Source of the DNA: Zanthoxylum bungeanum
Lineage: Eukaryota; Streptophyta; Magnoliopsida; Sapindales; Rutaceae
DNA length: 64,000 nt
Assembly: GCA_019454045.1 (NCBI GenBank)
Contig: SKCR01001870.1
Coordinates: forward strand, 81,448-145,447
Direction of reading: 5' to 3'
A program made the translations under genes and the position numbers. The notes beneath the pieces are model-generated. The model searched no databases and was not told the DNA's origin. It saw nothing but the letters and a program-made list of their open reading frames with translations. Shown here piece by piece: positions 21,714 through 34,037 of the stretch. Positions within the stretch are counted from its first letter, which is position 1. Each line of letters opens with the position of its first letter.

Positions 21714-24700
21714 CACGGCATAATCAGGGTAGTTCGAGCCAAGATCTCAGTTTCATCCCAGCTAGTTTGAATCCAAGTGTTATTATGTCCAATTATAGCA
21801 TGGCTTCCAAGATTAATGATATTACTAGCCGATTGGAGCAACTCTGTCAGGAAAAAGACGATTTTGGACTGCAACGGATTCCTGGAGGGACATCGTCGAC
21901 TGCTGCTGCACAGCGGAGACCACCCAGTTCAAGTGTGCCAACTGAACGCTCTGTCTTTGGGAGACTCCAAGATAAGGCTAAAATACTTGATATGGTATTT
22001 ACTGATACCCCAAGTGATCATGCCAACATTGCTGTAATACCCATCGTCGGTATGGGTGGGGTTGGAAAAACAACTCTTGCTCGAGAGGTGTTCAATGACA
22101 AGGCTGTTAAAGATTCCAATTTTGATGCAAAAGCTTGGGTTTGTGTCTCGGACGTCTTTGATGTTTTGTGCATCTCAAAGGCACTTCTCGAGTCAATCAC
22201 CTCCGCTACTTGTGATTTCAAGACTTTAAATGAAGTGCAGGTTCGTTTGAGACAAGCAGTGGATGGAAAAAGAATCCTGCTGGTCCTAGATGATGTTTGG
22301 AATGATGACTACGGCTTGTGGGAAGACCTGAAAGCTCCATTCCTGGCCGCAGCACCAAACAGTAAGATAATCGCCACCACTCGCCATTTACATGTGGCAT
22401 TGACAATGGAACCGACTCAACCATATAGCCTCCAGCGCCTCTCAGATGAAGATTGTTGGTCCTTGTTCAAGATGCACGCATTGATTGAGTGTCCAGCTCA
22501 ATTTCGTGAGAAGGTTGTTGGGAAATGCGGAGGCTTGCCCCTGGCAGCGAAGGCTCTTGGGGGTCTTTTACGTTCTAAGAGGCCTGATGAGTGGGATACA
22601 ATATTGGACAGCCGCATATTGGATCTACCACAAAAAAATGGCATTCTCTCAGTGTTAAGATTGAGTTATCATTATCTACCTTCTCACTTGAAGAGATGTT
22701 TTGCTTATTGTGCTATTTTCCCCAAAGATTATCAATTTGAGAAGACTGAACTTGTTTTTCTGTGGATGGCCGAAGGTCTTATTCAACAATCAGAAGGCAA
22801 TAAGCAACCAGAAGAATGGGGCAGAGAGTGTTTTGAAGATCTGGTGTCAAGGTCAATTTTTGAAAAATCAAGTGGTGATTCTTCTAAATTTGTAATGCAT
22901 GACCTTGTTCATGATCTTGCTCAATTTGTTGCCGGAGAAACCATTTTCAAGTTAGAAGAGGCAAATAAATCATCAAGAAGATTTGACAGGGTTCGCCATT
23001 TTTCTTACTATCGGAGTTGGTGTGATGGTAAAAATAAATTTGAATTTCTCCATAAAGTTGAACATCTGAGAACATTTTTGCCAGTAGCAATTAGAGGTGA
23101 CTATTCTTCGGGATACATTACTGGTATGTTTCTATCTGAGTTATTGCCAAAATTCAAAAAGTTGAGGGTACTGTCTTTAGAAGCATACGAGATCACTGAT
23201 TTACCTTGTTCAATTGGAGATCTGAAGCTTTTAAGGTATCTCAACCTTGCTCGCACTGCTGTCATAAGTTTACCTGAGTCGACAAGCTCACTGATGAACT
23301 TGCAAATATTAATTTTAAGAGATTGTGATCGTCTCACAAAACTGCCAGCCAAAATGAGAAAGTTGATCAATTTGCGTCATCTTGATTTAAAAGGCGCAAA
23401 ATTATTGAAAGAGATGCCATTGGGAATGAGGAATTGAAGAATCTCCGAAAGTTATCGAATTTTATTGTGGGCAAGGGTGGTACCATTTCTGGTTTGAAAG
23501 ATCTGAAGAATTTAGAATTCATTGGCGGAGAAATTTGTATTTCTGGGTTAGAGAATGTGAAAAATTCAAACGATGCAAGGGAGGCCGCTCTAAAAGAGAA
23601 GCAGAATCTAGAAGCAGTGTCATTAAAATGGGTTTCTCAACTTCACATCCCACGAAATGAAGTAGAAGAACAACATGTGCTTGACATGCTACAACCTCAT
23701 AAGAGCATTAAAGTGCTTAGCATCGAGAACTATGTTGGTGCAAGATTTCCAGAATGGATAGGAGATCCATCATTCTCAAAGATGGAGGATCTTACATTAG
23801 AAAATTGTGAAAATTGCACGTCCTTGCCTTCACTCGGGCTGATGGGATCACTTAAACGCCTCATCATCAAAGGGATGAAGAAAATAGAAAGTATAGGTTC
23901 TGAATTTTGTGGGAAGGATTGCTCAAAGCCTTTTCAATCATTAAAGACTCTTCGCTTTGAGGATTTGCAGGAATGGAAGTGCTGGGACATCAGTTCGGAA
24001 GAAAATGGTCTTGTTGCAGGATTCTCTAACCTCTGGGAACTTTCCATAGTGGAATGTCCCAAATTGTCTGGAAATCTGCCCGAGCAGCTTCCTTCTTTGG
24101 AGACACTTGTTGTTCAAAAATGTTCAGAGTTGATAGTCTCATTCTCAAGCTATCCGATGCTCAGCAAATTAAAAATTGATGATTGCAAAGGACTTGTGTG
24201 CAGCACTATGATGGACTCCAACTTGGCAGGTTCTATGACTATTTCAAATAGTTCATTACAAGTACATGGACGCAAAGGGATGATGTATGATGATTGCACA
24301 GCTGCCAAGTCTAGGTCTGTGACTATTACAAATATTTTGGAGTTGGGAAAATTTCTAAAGCAGGGATTTCAGCAAGTGGAGACTTTGTGGATAGGAGATT
24401 TCAAACATGAACTTCAATATAAGATACAAGAACAAGGGATGCATGTTGTTCTCAGTTTCCCTGGTGAGGTATCAATCGAAGAAGGTTGTGTAAGTCTTGA
24501 AATTGGACAGTGCAGAGCTTTAAAATCCTTGCCTGAGGAAATTATGGGCAGCAATTCAAAACTGGAAAATTTGTATATCAGAGAATGTGATTCTCTAACA
24601 TCCATTGGAAGACGCAAACTACCTTCATCTCTTAAAAGGCTTGAGATAGAGAAATGTAAGATGTGGAGGCATTTGGTCGACGGCGAAGAGGATGCTTCTC

Positions 24701-25428
24701 CTTCTTCTTATTCTTCTTCAGTGATGTTGAAATACCTGCATATTCAGAGCTGCCCTGAGCTGACCAGTTTATCGTTAGGAATAATCCAGTCATTCGAGGC
24801 GCTTGAAGAACTCAAGATATGGAATTGTCCAAAGCTGGAGTCAATACCGGATGGCATGGAGAAGCTCAACTGTTTAAAGAGTTTTAATTTAAGGGATTGT
24901 GAGAAACTTGAAGCCCTGCCAAATGAGATGCACAAACTCAACTCTCTTGAAGATTTATGGATACTCGAATGTCCAAGTGTGGTATGGTTTCCAGAAGAAG
25001 GTTTTCCCACCAATCTAAAATCACTCGTTATTGATAATATGAAAGTGTATAAGGCTTTGATCCAGTGGGGGTTGCACAGGCTTACCTCTCTTACATGCCT
25101 CAACATTAAGGGATGTGATGATGCGGAGATGGAAATGATGTTGCCCGCCTCTCTAACTTTTTTGGGTCTTTGGAGTTGGTCGAAATTGAGATGCATATCA
25201 TCAACGTGTTTTCAAAGCCTCACCTCTCTTGTATTCTTGAGCATCTATGATTGCCCAAATCTCACATCATTTCCAGAGGAGGGCCTTCCATCCTTGCTTT
25301 TGAAATTATACATAATGGGATGTCCAAAGCTAAAAAAAGAGTGCAAAAGGGATAAAGGAAAAGAGTGGTCCAAGATTGCTCACATCCCTTTCGTTGAGAT
25401 AGATAACAAATTCATTTACGAAGAGTAA

Positions 25429-26251
25429 GAATGAGACAAAATAATTTATAAAGAAAGGTCAGTTGAGTAATTAATCCTCTGTCCACTCATTTATTTTCCT
25501 TTTCTCCCATATATATCATTTTGTTTGTGTTGTAAAAATTTCTTGTGAGCTCATAAATTATTCAGAACTCTCCTGTAATTCTAAGGTGTACTACACAAGT
25601 TTCCATGTAATTATAATTTCCTCCATGGATTGTTGGTCTTGTTATTGTAATTTGATTTGTAATGACTTGATAAAATTATGTTTTAGTTAAAATATAAAGT
25701 TTAATTGTTTATTTAAAGATTAAAAAAAAAAAAATTATCGTTAATCCTTTTAAAAATCTAGTTTGATTTTTAGCTTTTCCTTTTATCGTCATCCCTTTGG
25801 TTGAGTTGGGATAGATGGCAGTGAGAAAGGTTAATAAGAATGTTTATATATCATATTGTTTGTGTTAATAAAAATGTAATGATCTATTTATCTCATATTA
25901 GTTTAATATGGTATTAATTATTGTTTTATAAGTCTTATGACACTTTTTTTTTAAAAAAAAAAATCAACTATTAGGAGTGAGTTTTATCCATGAATTTATA
26001 ATAAACGAATTTTAATATCATGATTCGTATTCGATTCGTTTATTAAACGAATTGAATACGAATATTCGCTTAATCATAATATTATTCAGTAATACAAACC
26101 ACTATAATTTATTTACAATAATTATTCAAAAATATACACATATGAAATATGTAATTAATATATTTACTAAAAATAACTCGTCAAATATCGACAATATTAT
26201 TTTTCATTGGTAAGTAGCCATAATTTCTCGAATCTTAATTAAAAAATAACA
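25429..26251. other. 3' flank of the receptor gene, AT-rich, no gene seen
   Basis: Immediately after the TAA/TGA-rich gene end there is AT-rich DNA without coding potential. Around 25990-26085 there are repeated CGAAT/ATTCG motifs (for example ATTCGTTTATTAAACGAATT) that also occur on the far side of the nested insertion near 48965-49095. The two flanks therefore probably belonged to one repeat before element F inserted. Confidence 0.5.
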
Positions 26252-26256
26252 ATAAT

Positions 26257-26736
26257 TGTTAGGGTTGGTGCTCAGAGTGCCAATCCGGATCGTATTTATG
26301 TTGATTCATAAATACGAGCAATTATATTTTCCATAAATATTACTAATTTAACGGTCAAAAACGGCGTTTCCGGGTGGATTTTGACCCAACCGGGCGACGG
26401 CTGTGAAAACAGTGATTCTGTCATTGTTTGAGCAGCCCATGAACTTCCTCGACACTATTGGATCTGACCTGGGCAGTTTCCATAAGTGTCGGGTAGTCGG
26501 TTCGGTCAAAAATGTGTTTTAGGCTATTTTGCGGAAAAACAGTTTTCGTAAAAGTTTCGTGAGTTTTCACCATATTTATGTTTATATTTGATATTGAATA
26601 AATAGGTTTAGGTGAAATATGAATAAATTATTCATATTAGATATTGAATAATTTATTTGGTATTTTGAAAAAGTTTTAAAATACGATTTCGCCCTTACCC
26701 GCGCTTCCGATGTGCCCAACTCTCAAAACCCCAACA
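26257..26736 (+). repeat. 5' LTR of element F, internally deleted
   Basis: 480 bp. The first ~98 bp match the start and the last ~383 bp match the end of the 3' LTR (46419-48951), but about 2 kb between AACGG and CAAAAACGGCG is missing. LTR pairs are identical at insertion, so this copy lost sequence later. Confidence 0.85.
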
Positions 26737-27094
26737 AAAATAATATCAGAGCAGGTCTGATGCTTCATCCATTACATTATTCATGCTTGATATTTGATAT
26801 GAAATTCAATTTTAATGTTCGCACATGCATGTTATCTAGATATGTTTCTTTACTTTTCGGTTCAACGCTAACATAAATATTATGAAATTTAATAGTTAGA
26901 TTGACTTATGTTCCGAAGGTTGAATTAAAATGTTTAGAAAATGATTTAGATTAAAATTCTGCATTGGATGTTGAGTTAAGCTTCCATAGGAAATCCCCGC
27001 CTTTAAATATGGATGTAAAGTAACGTGTATTGGATACATGTTCCTTGATCCGTCTTGTCAATACAGTCTATGGGTATTTTTCTATAAGTGCATC

Positions 27095-27410
27095 CGAGAA
27101 CGTGTCAAAGCTGTGAGGGTGTAGTTATAGAATTATTATCCACACCGGTTGTATATTGATACTGGATAAATTCAAGTGAAAATGGAAATCATGAACGTGC
27201 CAAATCTGTCAGGACTACACCGGTAGCTTGAGTTTGTCATTGACAAGTGTAGCCTTGATATGCATCCATGTGAACGTGCCAAAGCTGTCACAGCGAGAAA
27301 CGGTCAGGACCAAAACTGGGAGTCACTAGTGAGTGATTAACAACGAGTTGTCTACCTAATGAATATACGTAGGCGAGAACGTGTCAAAGCTGTGAGTCGA
27401 AATATATTCA
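27095..27410 (+). repeat. Four spaced copies of GAACGTGYCAAA motif in element F
   Basis: GAACGTGTCAAAGCTGTGAG or close variants (GAACGTGCCAAATCTGTCAG, GAACGTGCCAAAGCTGTCAC) occur four times between about 27098 and 27405, spaced about 70-120 bp apart, in otherwise non-coding leader sequence. Further on, 28047-28125 holds two copies of TATAGTTGTGTATA-type units. The function is unknown; such repeats could be RNA structural or packaging elements. Confidence 0.6.
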
Positions 27411-30349
27411 TGGGATCTCACTCTCACTATGCAATTCGATTTAATTATTGAATTCCCGTTGTCCGTTGGGGATTACGGTATTACGTAAAGTAGTGGGAGA
27501 CACTACTGGGTTAAAAATCCATAACCTAAGCGATGTGTAATATTATAGAATTTTCTGCTTCGTTTTCCTTTTATTCTATATTGCTTATAGAATTTTACTT
27601 CTAATCCACTGCATGCTTATTACATGAATAGGTTTTATGACTTTACTTATGGTTGTGTAGTTCTAGATTAGGTTCTAGAAAGATAGTAAACTTAGATATA
27701 GTTAGATTAGTTAAAACCATCGGGAACTGTTGTTCCGATTTTCTTGAAAATCAAGATGGTTTGTGACTTATTACTAAGTCACGATTAGGTAATCTAAAAA
27801 GATATATGTGTTTAGGATATTATTCTAGTTAGAATTGTTTCTTCTGCAGTAAGAATTGACTTGAATAGTTCATGTCTTGAGATTCTTGACTGACACTAAG
27901 AAAACTCCTTTAGTATTTGTTTATCTTATAATGACGTTTCTTGGCTTTAGCGACTTTTAGAAGTCATGTGTTTGACACAGTTTGATAATTATTATTTGCA
28001 ATTGTTGTGAATAATTGAACGCAAATTATAAAGCTAAAGAAAAGAGATACATATAGTTGTGTATAAAGAATTTCGATTCTCACAACGTATAGTTGTGTAT
28101 AGAGAATATCGATTCTCACAATAGGACAACTATAGGTATTGGATACCAGATCTCCCGTCTAGTTATTTAAAATAATGTTTAATAACTGTTTTAATATTTG
28201 ATATCAGAATTTATGACTATTAGATAGTTACTTGTTCTGTATAAACAGTTGTTACATATTTTAATACAACTAGTAGTGTCATTAATTGAAGATAAACATT
28301 AAGAAAAATATTCGGTAATATAAATTACTTAGAACTGTTCATTATGAGATTTTATCATAAAAGCATCACATGCTTATTCCTTATGGTGAATGATGGTCCA
28401 GTATGAGTTCACACCACATATCCTTATCCATTTAATGAATATTTTATTCAGATTGTGATTAAATCTTATTTAGCCGATGATTGTCATTGGAACACAGATT
28501 TATTAAACTAATACATTGGATGTATGTAGTTTAATGAATTAGAAATTGCCTAGATAGTTTTCTTTACTCCGTAACTTAATGAATTGTCATGACTTTGTTA
28601 CGGGTTTCTAACAGAGAACATGCTGAACGTCTTGAATTGTTCAAGAACTGTCAATATGTTTCTTATGAAACTCGGATATAATATTTTGAATAGTTCAAAG
28701 ATATTTTTTCTGTATTGTTGAAAACTGTGTCTTCAGAAATTCATTGCGCGTCTTTGAATTGTTCGAAGATGTTTGATATGATCAAACGCATGAATTTGTG
28801 GCAATTAGTTCTAAAGTTATTTAATGAATATGACATTTACTCATATTAAACTTCCACGATTTCATTGTGATGGAATTGGTCAGTGTGAGTTATCGAATCT
28901 TATATTATTTGATTCGTTGTTATTGAGAGTTACCGAACTGGTTTTCAATAATCTTGGGGTTATACTCCAATAACATTAATTTCGTCTCTTTAATTTAGGT
29001 TTCATTTATTTCTACAGATACATATATGATATATATAGTATAAAATGCAAATCTTGAAAAGTTTGAGATTCGAGACTTTCTTTTGTATAACGGTTATATA
29101 ATTGAAAGTACTTGCACCTCGGAGGTACAAGTGAAAGGTTTATCATTTATTCTATTTAATAGAATATGTATTCTATTTGATAGAATATCTTTTCTACGAT
29201 CTCGAGTAATAAAATTGTTTTGTTACTTGGTGGTTAACATTGGATGTTGACGATTGTAGAAAGGACTTGATTTAGTAAAGTCAAATGTGAGAATGATAAA
29301 CTGTAATGGAACTACGTAATTAATAAGATGAAAATACCCTTAGACAATTTCCGTATAAGTACAATTGGATGTCAGAGTCATTTACAAAGTATAAGATACT
29401 TAATGGTTCTGTTGTTTTCTTATCGAAGAAAACTATCATATAACTTATAGTGAGAGCGATATTTGATATCGATTTTGGAACTTACCATTGAACAATAGAT
29501 CTAAGATTGTTCATGGCTTACGACGATCAAGTTTTGAACTTGATTAAGCTTTCGTTATGAATAGTTCAAAAAATGTGCAAATTATTGGCGCAACAAAAGT
29601 AAAGTGAGCTTGATAAAGGTTTGACTTTTTATAGTATGACAATGAGAAAGGTTACTGTAGGACACAGAAACTGGACGACGCATGCTGTTCTAGCTCGCAG
29701 CCTAGTTGGGAGTACGGAGTAGCCCGCGGGGGACTAAACTGGAGAATAATGGAGTCGCCACCCGGTGTGAACCAGGAAAATGATTTAAGGCCGCACTCAC
29801 CCCTCGCAAGGGAAGACCTCAAACCGTTGGGTTCAGAATGGTCCCTTACTTATGCCACTTGTAATGAAATGATTTGTGCAATAATATAACCAAGCCTAAG
29901 CAACATATTTCCAAGGATAATTTACTTCTAAGTTCACATGCATAAGTACAAGGCTCATATCTAAGTTTGCATATAACCTATGTCTGAATTGGCATATAAC
30001 CTATGTCCAAATTTGCATTCATAAAGGTAAATTGAAATACGGCAAGCATACAACTTCATAAGAATACCATATTCATGGATACGGAAATGCAAGGAAATGG
30101 CAATTGAACAATCATGCGTAAAGGAATAACGTACTTATAGCTAAATCATGCTTAAGAACCAACATGCTAATGACATAATCATGCTTGAACACAATCTCAT
30201 GAACACATTAAATAGATAAATGCAGGAATACAAATAGATGATGACAGTGAGAGTGTCAACGATGGAATAGTATGATTAATTACATAATATTAGAGAAATC
30301 ACCTAAGAAACAATTATGCATGACATGAGATGAAAAAGAATCAATTCAA

Positions 30350-30860
30350 TGTATATGCATTCGTGTAGCGTTTGCAAACGCATTCGAAAGGTAAACAAAG
30401 GGTTCGCGTTTGTATAGCGTTTGATAACGCGTTCGAACGGGACAATACCTGATGAAAAAAACACATGTGCGTTCGAGTAGCATTCGTAAACGCGTTTGAA
30501 CGGTAAACAGAAGGTTCGCGTCCGTATAGCGTTTGATAACACGTTCGAACGGGGCAAGACCTGATTAAACAAAACACATGCGCATTCGAGTAGCGTTCGT
30601 AAACGTTTTCGAACGGTAAATAAAAGGTTCGCGTCCATATAGCGTTTGATAACGTGTTCGAACGGGGCAAGACCTGATGAAATAAAACACATACGCGTTC
30701 GAGTAGTATTCGTAAACACGTTCGAACGGTAAACAGAAGGTTCGCATTCGTATAGCGTTTGATAACGCGTTCGAATGGGAACAGAAGGTTCGCGTTCATG
30801 TAGCGTTCGAGAACGCGTTCGAACGGGACAAGACTTGATGCATGATAGACGACGCAAACG
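30350..30860. repeat. ~112-bp tandem repeat with CGTTCGAACG palindromes
   Basis: About four copies of a unit of roughly 112 bp. Each unit carries two TTCGAACG-type palindromes (many as the perfect 10-mer CGTTCGAACG) plus GTAGCGTTTGATAACGCG and AAACAGAAGGTTCGCG motifs. The repeat lies inside the family B LTR. More palindromes of this kind recur at 33800-33885. Long open frames on the minus strand here are only a reflection of the periodicity. Confidence 0.85.
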
Positions 30861-30936
30861 CATACACAGATGCACAATGTAGGACCTCGTGTGCCCGATT
30901 AAGCTCATTCCCGTTCAATCGAGCATACCTCGTCCG

Positions 30937-32500
30937 GCGCGGCAAAACATCATGGTAAAGGTAGCCTTCAGGCATTTTCCCTCGAATAGACGACTTTTAA
31001 TCCACCCTAGTTAGCCCATGCGCATTAGAATATAATACATGCATAAATAGAACAATGATATACATAGAGTCAATGACATAACAAAAGGCGCGAAAAAACA
31101 TCGTGGTAAGGTAGCCTTCGGGCATTTTCCCTCGAATAGAGGACCTTTAATCCACCCTAATTAGCCCATGTGCATTAGAATGCAATACATGCATAAATAG
31201 AACAACGATATGCATAAAGTCAATGGCATAACAAAAAGCGTGGCAAAATATCGCAGTAAGGTAGCCTTTAGGCATTTTCCCTAGGGGTGAGCAAAACTGG
31301 TTTCGGTTCCGGTTCCACATGGAACCGGAACCTACCCGGAAAAATTCGGTTCCGCACTAAGTGGAACCGGAACCTACCCAATTAAACAGGGTACCCTATT
31401 ATTCGGTTCCAATCTGGTTCCGGTCCGGTTCCGGTCCGGTTCTGAATTACCCTATTTTAAAATATTTTAATGAAAACTACATTCCAATACGAGTCCGTAG
31501 GAAAAAAAAAGGGACCAAATCGGAGTGCGGAAACTCAAGAATGAAAAAAATGAAATTTTTTAATTGATATTGCATTTTTGTGATTAAAAAAAGGAATAAA
31601 GAGAAAGTGAGCAAATTTCTTTATCATTGTTATTTCAAAGAGTCATCTTTCTTTACTGGTAAGCTCCTCAAAGCTTTGAAAGATATGATTAGTCTTGGGC
31701 ATTTTAGGATACAACTTCTATAGTACTGAATTATGCTAAAAAATCGTGGCCATGATAATAGCCATCACTGAGAATGTAACCTTCTTCATCTGCTTGATGC
31801 TGATCTGGAGTCAATCTATATCATGCATGTTCATTTTGCACTATAAACTCAGGCCTTTGTAAAATATTGATATCAATATAGTATTTGTATACATAGTAGT
31901 TTTGCTAGCTCAGTTTGCTAACCAGATTTATGAAATTTAAGGATTTGTAATTGTAGTTTGTAAAGCTTAGTCTTACATATTGACGTTACACGTTTTTTTT
32001 TTTATTGGGGAATTGATTCAAATTCTATCCAATGCTATAAATTAAAGCCAGTGAACTGAAGGTTGGTTAGATAAATGAAAATCTGACCTCTGTTGAGTAT
32101 TTTAACTTGAGGATATGCTTTGAATAGGACTGACATGTACTGCAACAAAAGCATGCAATTATAATCGGTTCCATGGTCCGGTTCCGGTTCCGATCATTTT
32201 GGAACCGGAACCTACCCGGATAAAATCGGTTCCTTCATTTTTGGAACCAGAACCTACCCGATTACAACCGGTTCCGGTTCCAAACCCGAAAAACCGGTCC
32301 GGTTCCAACCGGTTCCGGGTAGACCCGGAACCGTTGCTCACCCCTAATTTTCCCTCGAATAGAGGACCTTTAATCCACCCTAGTTAGCCCATGCGCATCA
32401 CATCACAATGCATAGGAAGTAAAGACAACAATATAGGACTTCGCATATTCGATTAAACATATATCACGTTAAATCAAACACACTTTGTCCGGCGCGGTAA
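30937..32500. repeat. 150-bp tandem repeat, third copy split by a hAT
   Basis: Units starting GGCGCGGCAAAACATC and containing GGCATTTTCCCTCGAATAGA and TAGCCCATGCGCATTAGAAT begin near 30937, 31088, 31237 and 32493. The third unit is interrupted after GGCATTTTCCC by the hAT at 31282-32346 and resumes at 32347. The uninterrupted neighbour units show the pre-insertion sequence. Confidence 0.85.
31282..32346. mobile_element. Non-autonomous hAT element (TSD ATTTTCCC)
   Basis: 1065 bp beginning TAGGGGTGAGCAAAACTGG and ending GTTGCTCACCCCTA. The 8-bp duplication ATTTTCCC is perfect on both sides (31274-31281, 32347-32354). Subterminal GGAACCGG/CCGGTTCC repeats cluster at both ends. No transposase is encoded; the interior (31460-32150) shows no gene. 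Confidence 0.95.
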
Positions 32501-34037
32501 AGTATTGTCGTAAAGGTAGTCTTTTAGACTTTTTCTTCCCTCAAATAGAGAACCTTTAGACTAACATACTAAGCCCATGCGCATCTCATCACAATGCAAA
32601 AAAATAATCGTATGGAAATTAAATGGCGGAATATAAAATACGGATAATAAACAAACAAGATAAAGCATATCGAAATATGTGACATTTGCTCAAGTGGTAC
32701 GTGGAGTTGTATCACACGTACAGACCGCACTACCGTCTATTCGGATTTGGCTACGAAATTTACGTCCGGGTTTCCATCCTATATACCACAAGAGATGACA
32801 TATTTTCCATTCATTCAAGGGCCACAACACACATCAATCAACGACTCTCATGCGAAGAAAATTCAATAAATGATTAAAATAGGAATAAAGATAAATAAAA
32901 GATGGTGCCCTCAGGTATAACCTTTTAAATCGTCTCTCGGAAGTACCGTACATGGTCGTCGGAAGGTTTAATGCTCTGCAGCTCCTCTGGTTCACTGGTC
33001 CACTGCTCTCGTTCGTTGTCTCACTATTTTGAGTCGTCGTTTCCTTTGTTTTGCTACTTTTTACTGTATTTCGCTGCTGTTTGTACTGTATTTCATTGCT
33101 GTTTCGGTGATGTTTTCTGGTCACTATTTTGAGGTGCTGTTTGTGTGGTAGTTTAGGGGTTTTAAAGTGCAGTTTTTGTTAACTATTTTAGGTAATTTAG
33201 GCTAATGTTTTAAGGTATTTGGGTGCAGTTTTAGGGGCAGTTTTTCGGTGGTAATAAGGGCTGTATAAGGCTTCTATTTCGGTGATGTTAGGGGCTGTAT
33301 GGGATGTGATTTGGTCACGGCAATGAGACTATTTTGGTTTTATGATTTTCGGCTATTGAGAGTGAGGAAGGAGAAGAGAATTCTTTTTGCTTATGGCTTA
33401 TGTCTTTTGCGTCAAATGAGAGAGATTTCTTGTGTGAATGTGCTAGGGTTTGGATGTGAAGTGAAGGCTTCTTTTTATAGGCAAAGGTTAGGGTTTTCTC
33501 TTGCTTGATTAGGAAAGTGACCAATTAGTGTCATACAAGGAAAATCTATATTTAATTGGGGACATGATTTGTTTAAATTAGGAATAGGTTTATTTGATTT
33601 GTCTTATTTAGGTAGGGATATATTTCATATTTTATTTGATTTATTTTAATTTGGTATGTGATTTTTTTAGATTTGTTTTAATTTCACCATGTGTTAAATA
33701 TGTATTTTATTAATTTGGATATGTTTTATAAGCTTGGGCGTGTGTGGGCTAATTGGGCTTGGGTCATGAGGCTAGCAGCAAAACCAGAAATACCGACACC
33801 GTTCGAACGCCGATTCGAACGCTACACGAACGCCCGCAATCTGTTTGATGTTCGAACGTGTTCACAAACGCAGTACGAACGAAAACAGTGAACACGTGAA
33901 ATGAATCTGATGACATACTCATTCTGAATTTCCCCTTCCGACGTCCGTTTCCCGCGACTTCCGTGACTTAGAAGGTAGTGTCTCCAAATGAGACTCATCA
34001 TAGGGACTTACATGCAAAATACAATGCCTACAGTTAC

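Larger units (their letters stand above)
16547..25428 (+). pseudogene. CC-NB-LRR immune receptor (RPP13-like/R1 type), interrupted
   Basis: A single-exon gene in two blocks, 16547-16840 and 21719-25428, separated by a retrotransposon. With the insert and one TSD removed, the reading frame continues exactly at the codon boundary. Domains: Rx-type coiled coil (MAELFLSAFLDVLFDRLASR at the start; EDVID-like region around AEDILDDFATQAL); NB-ARC with P-loop GMGGVGKTT (22049-22075), RNBS-A, kinase-2 LLVLDDVW (about 22275-22300), the RNBS-B segment NSKIIATTRH, GLPL (about 22526-22546), CFAYCAIFPKDYQF and MHD (22894-22902); then about 20 LRRs ending KLKKECKRDKGKEWSKIAHI. The predicted length of about 1330 residues fits the family. 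Besides the insertion, a 1-nt loss near 23429 stops the frame at 23437. Such proteins sense pathogen effectors in the cytoplasm and trigger cell death. Confidence 0.93.
29656..34032 (-). mobile_element. Solo LTR of family B (with nested hAT)
   Basis: Flanked by the perfect pentamer GTTAC (29651-29655 and 34033-34037). Read on the minus strand it starts TGTAGGCATTGTATTTTGCA and ends GTGTCCTACA. It matches, in reverse, the LTR at 37103-39772 along start, middle (the sequence near 32690-32800 versus 39160-39270) and end. Subtracting the hAT at 31282-32346, the LTR is about 3.3 kb, longer than the other copy because of internal tandem repeats. There is no second LTR or internal domain, hence a solo LTR. 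Confidence 0.92.

Noticed and set aside
30303..30908. Long minus-strand open frames suggesting a repeat protein
   Set aside because: They follow the ~112-bp tandem repeat in several frames at once and carry no domain; this lies in an LTR.
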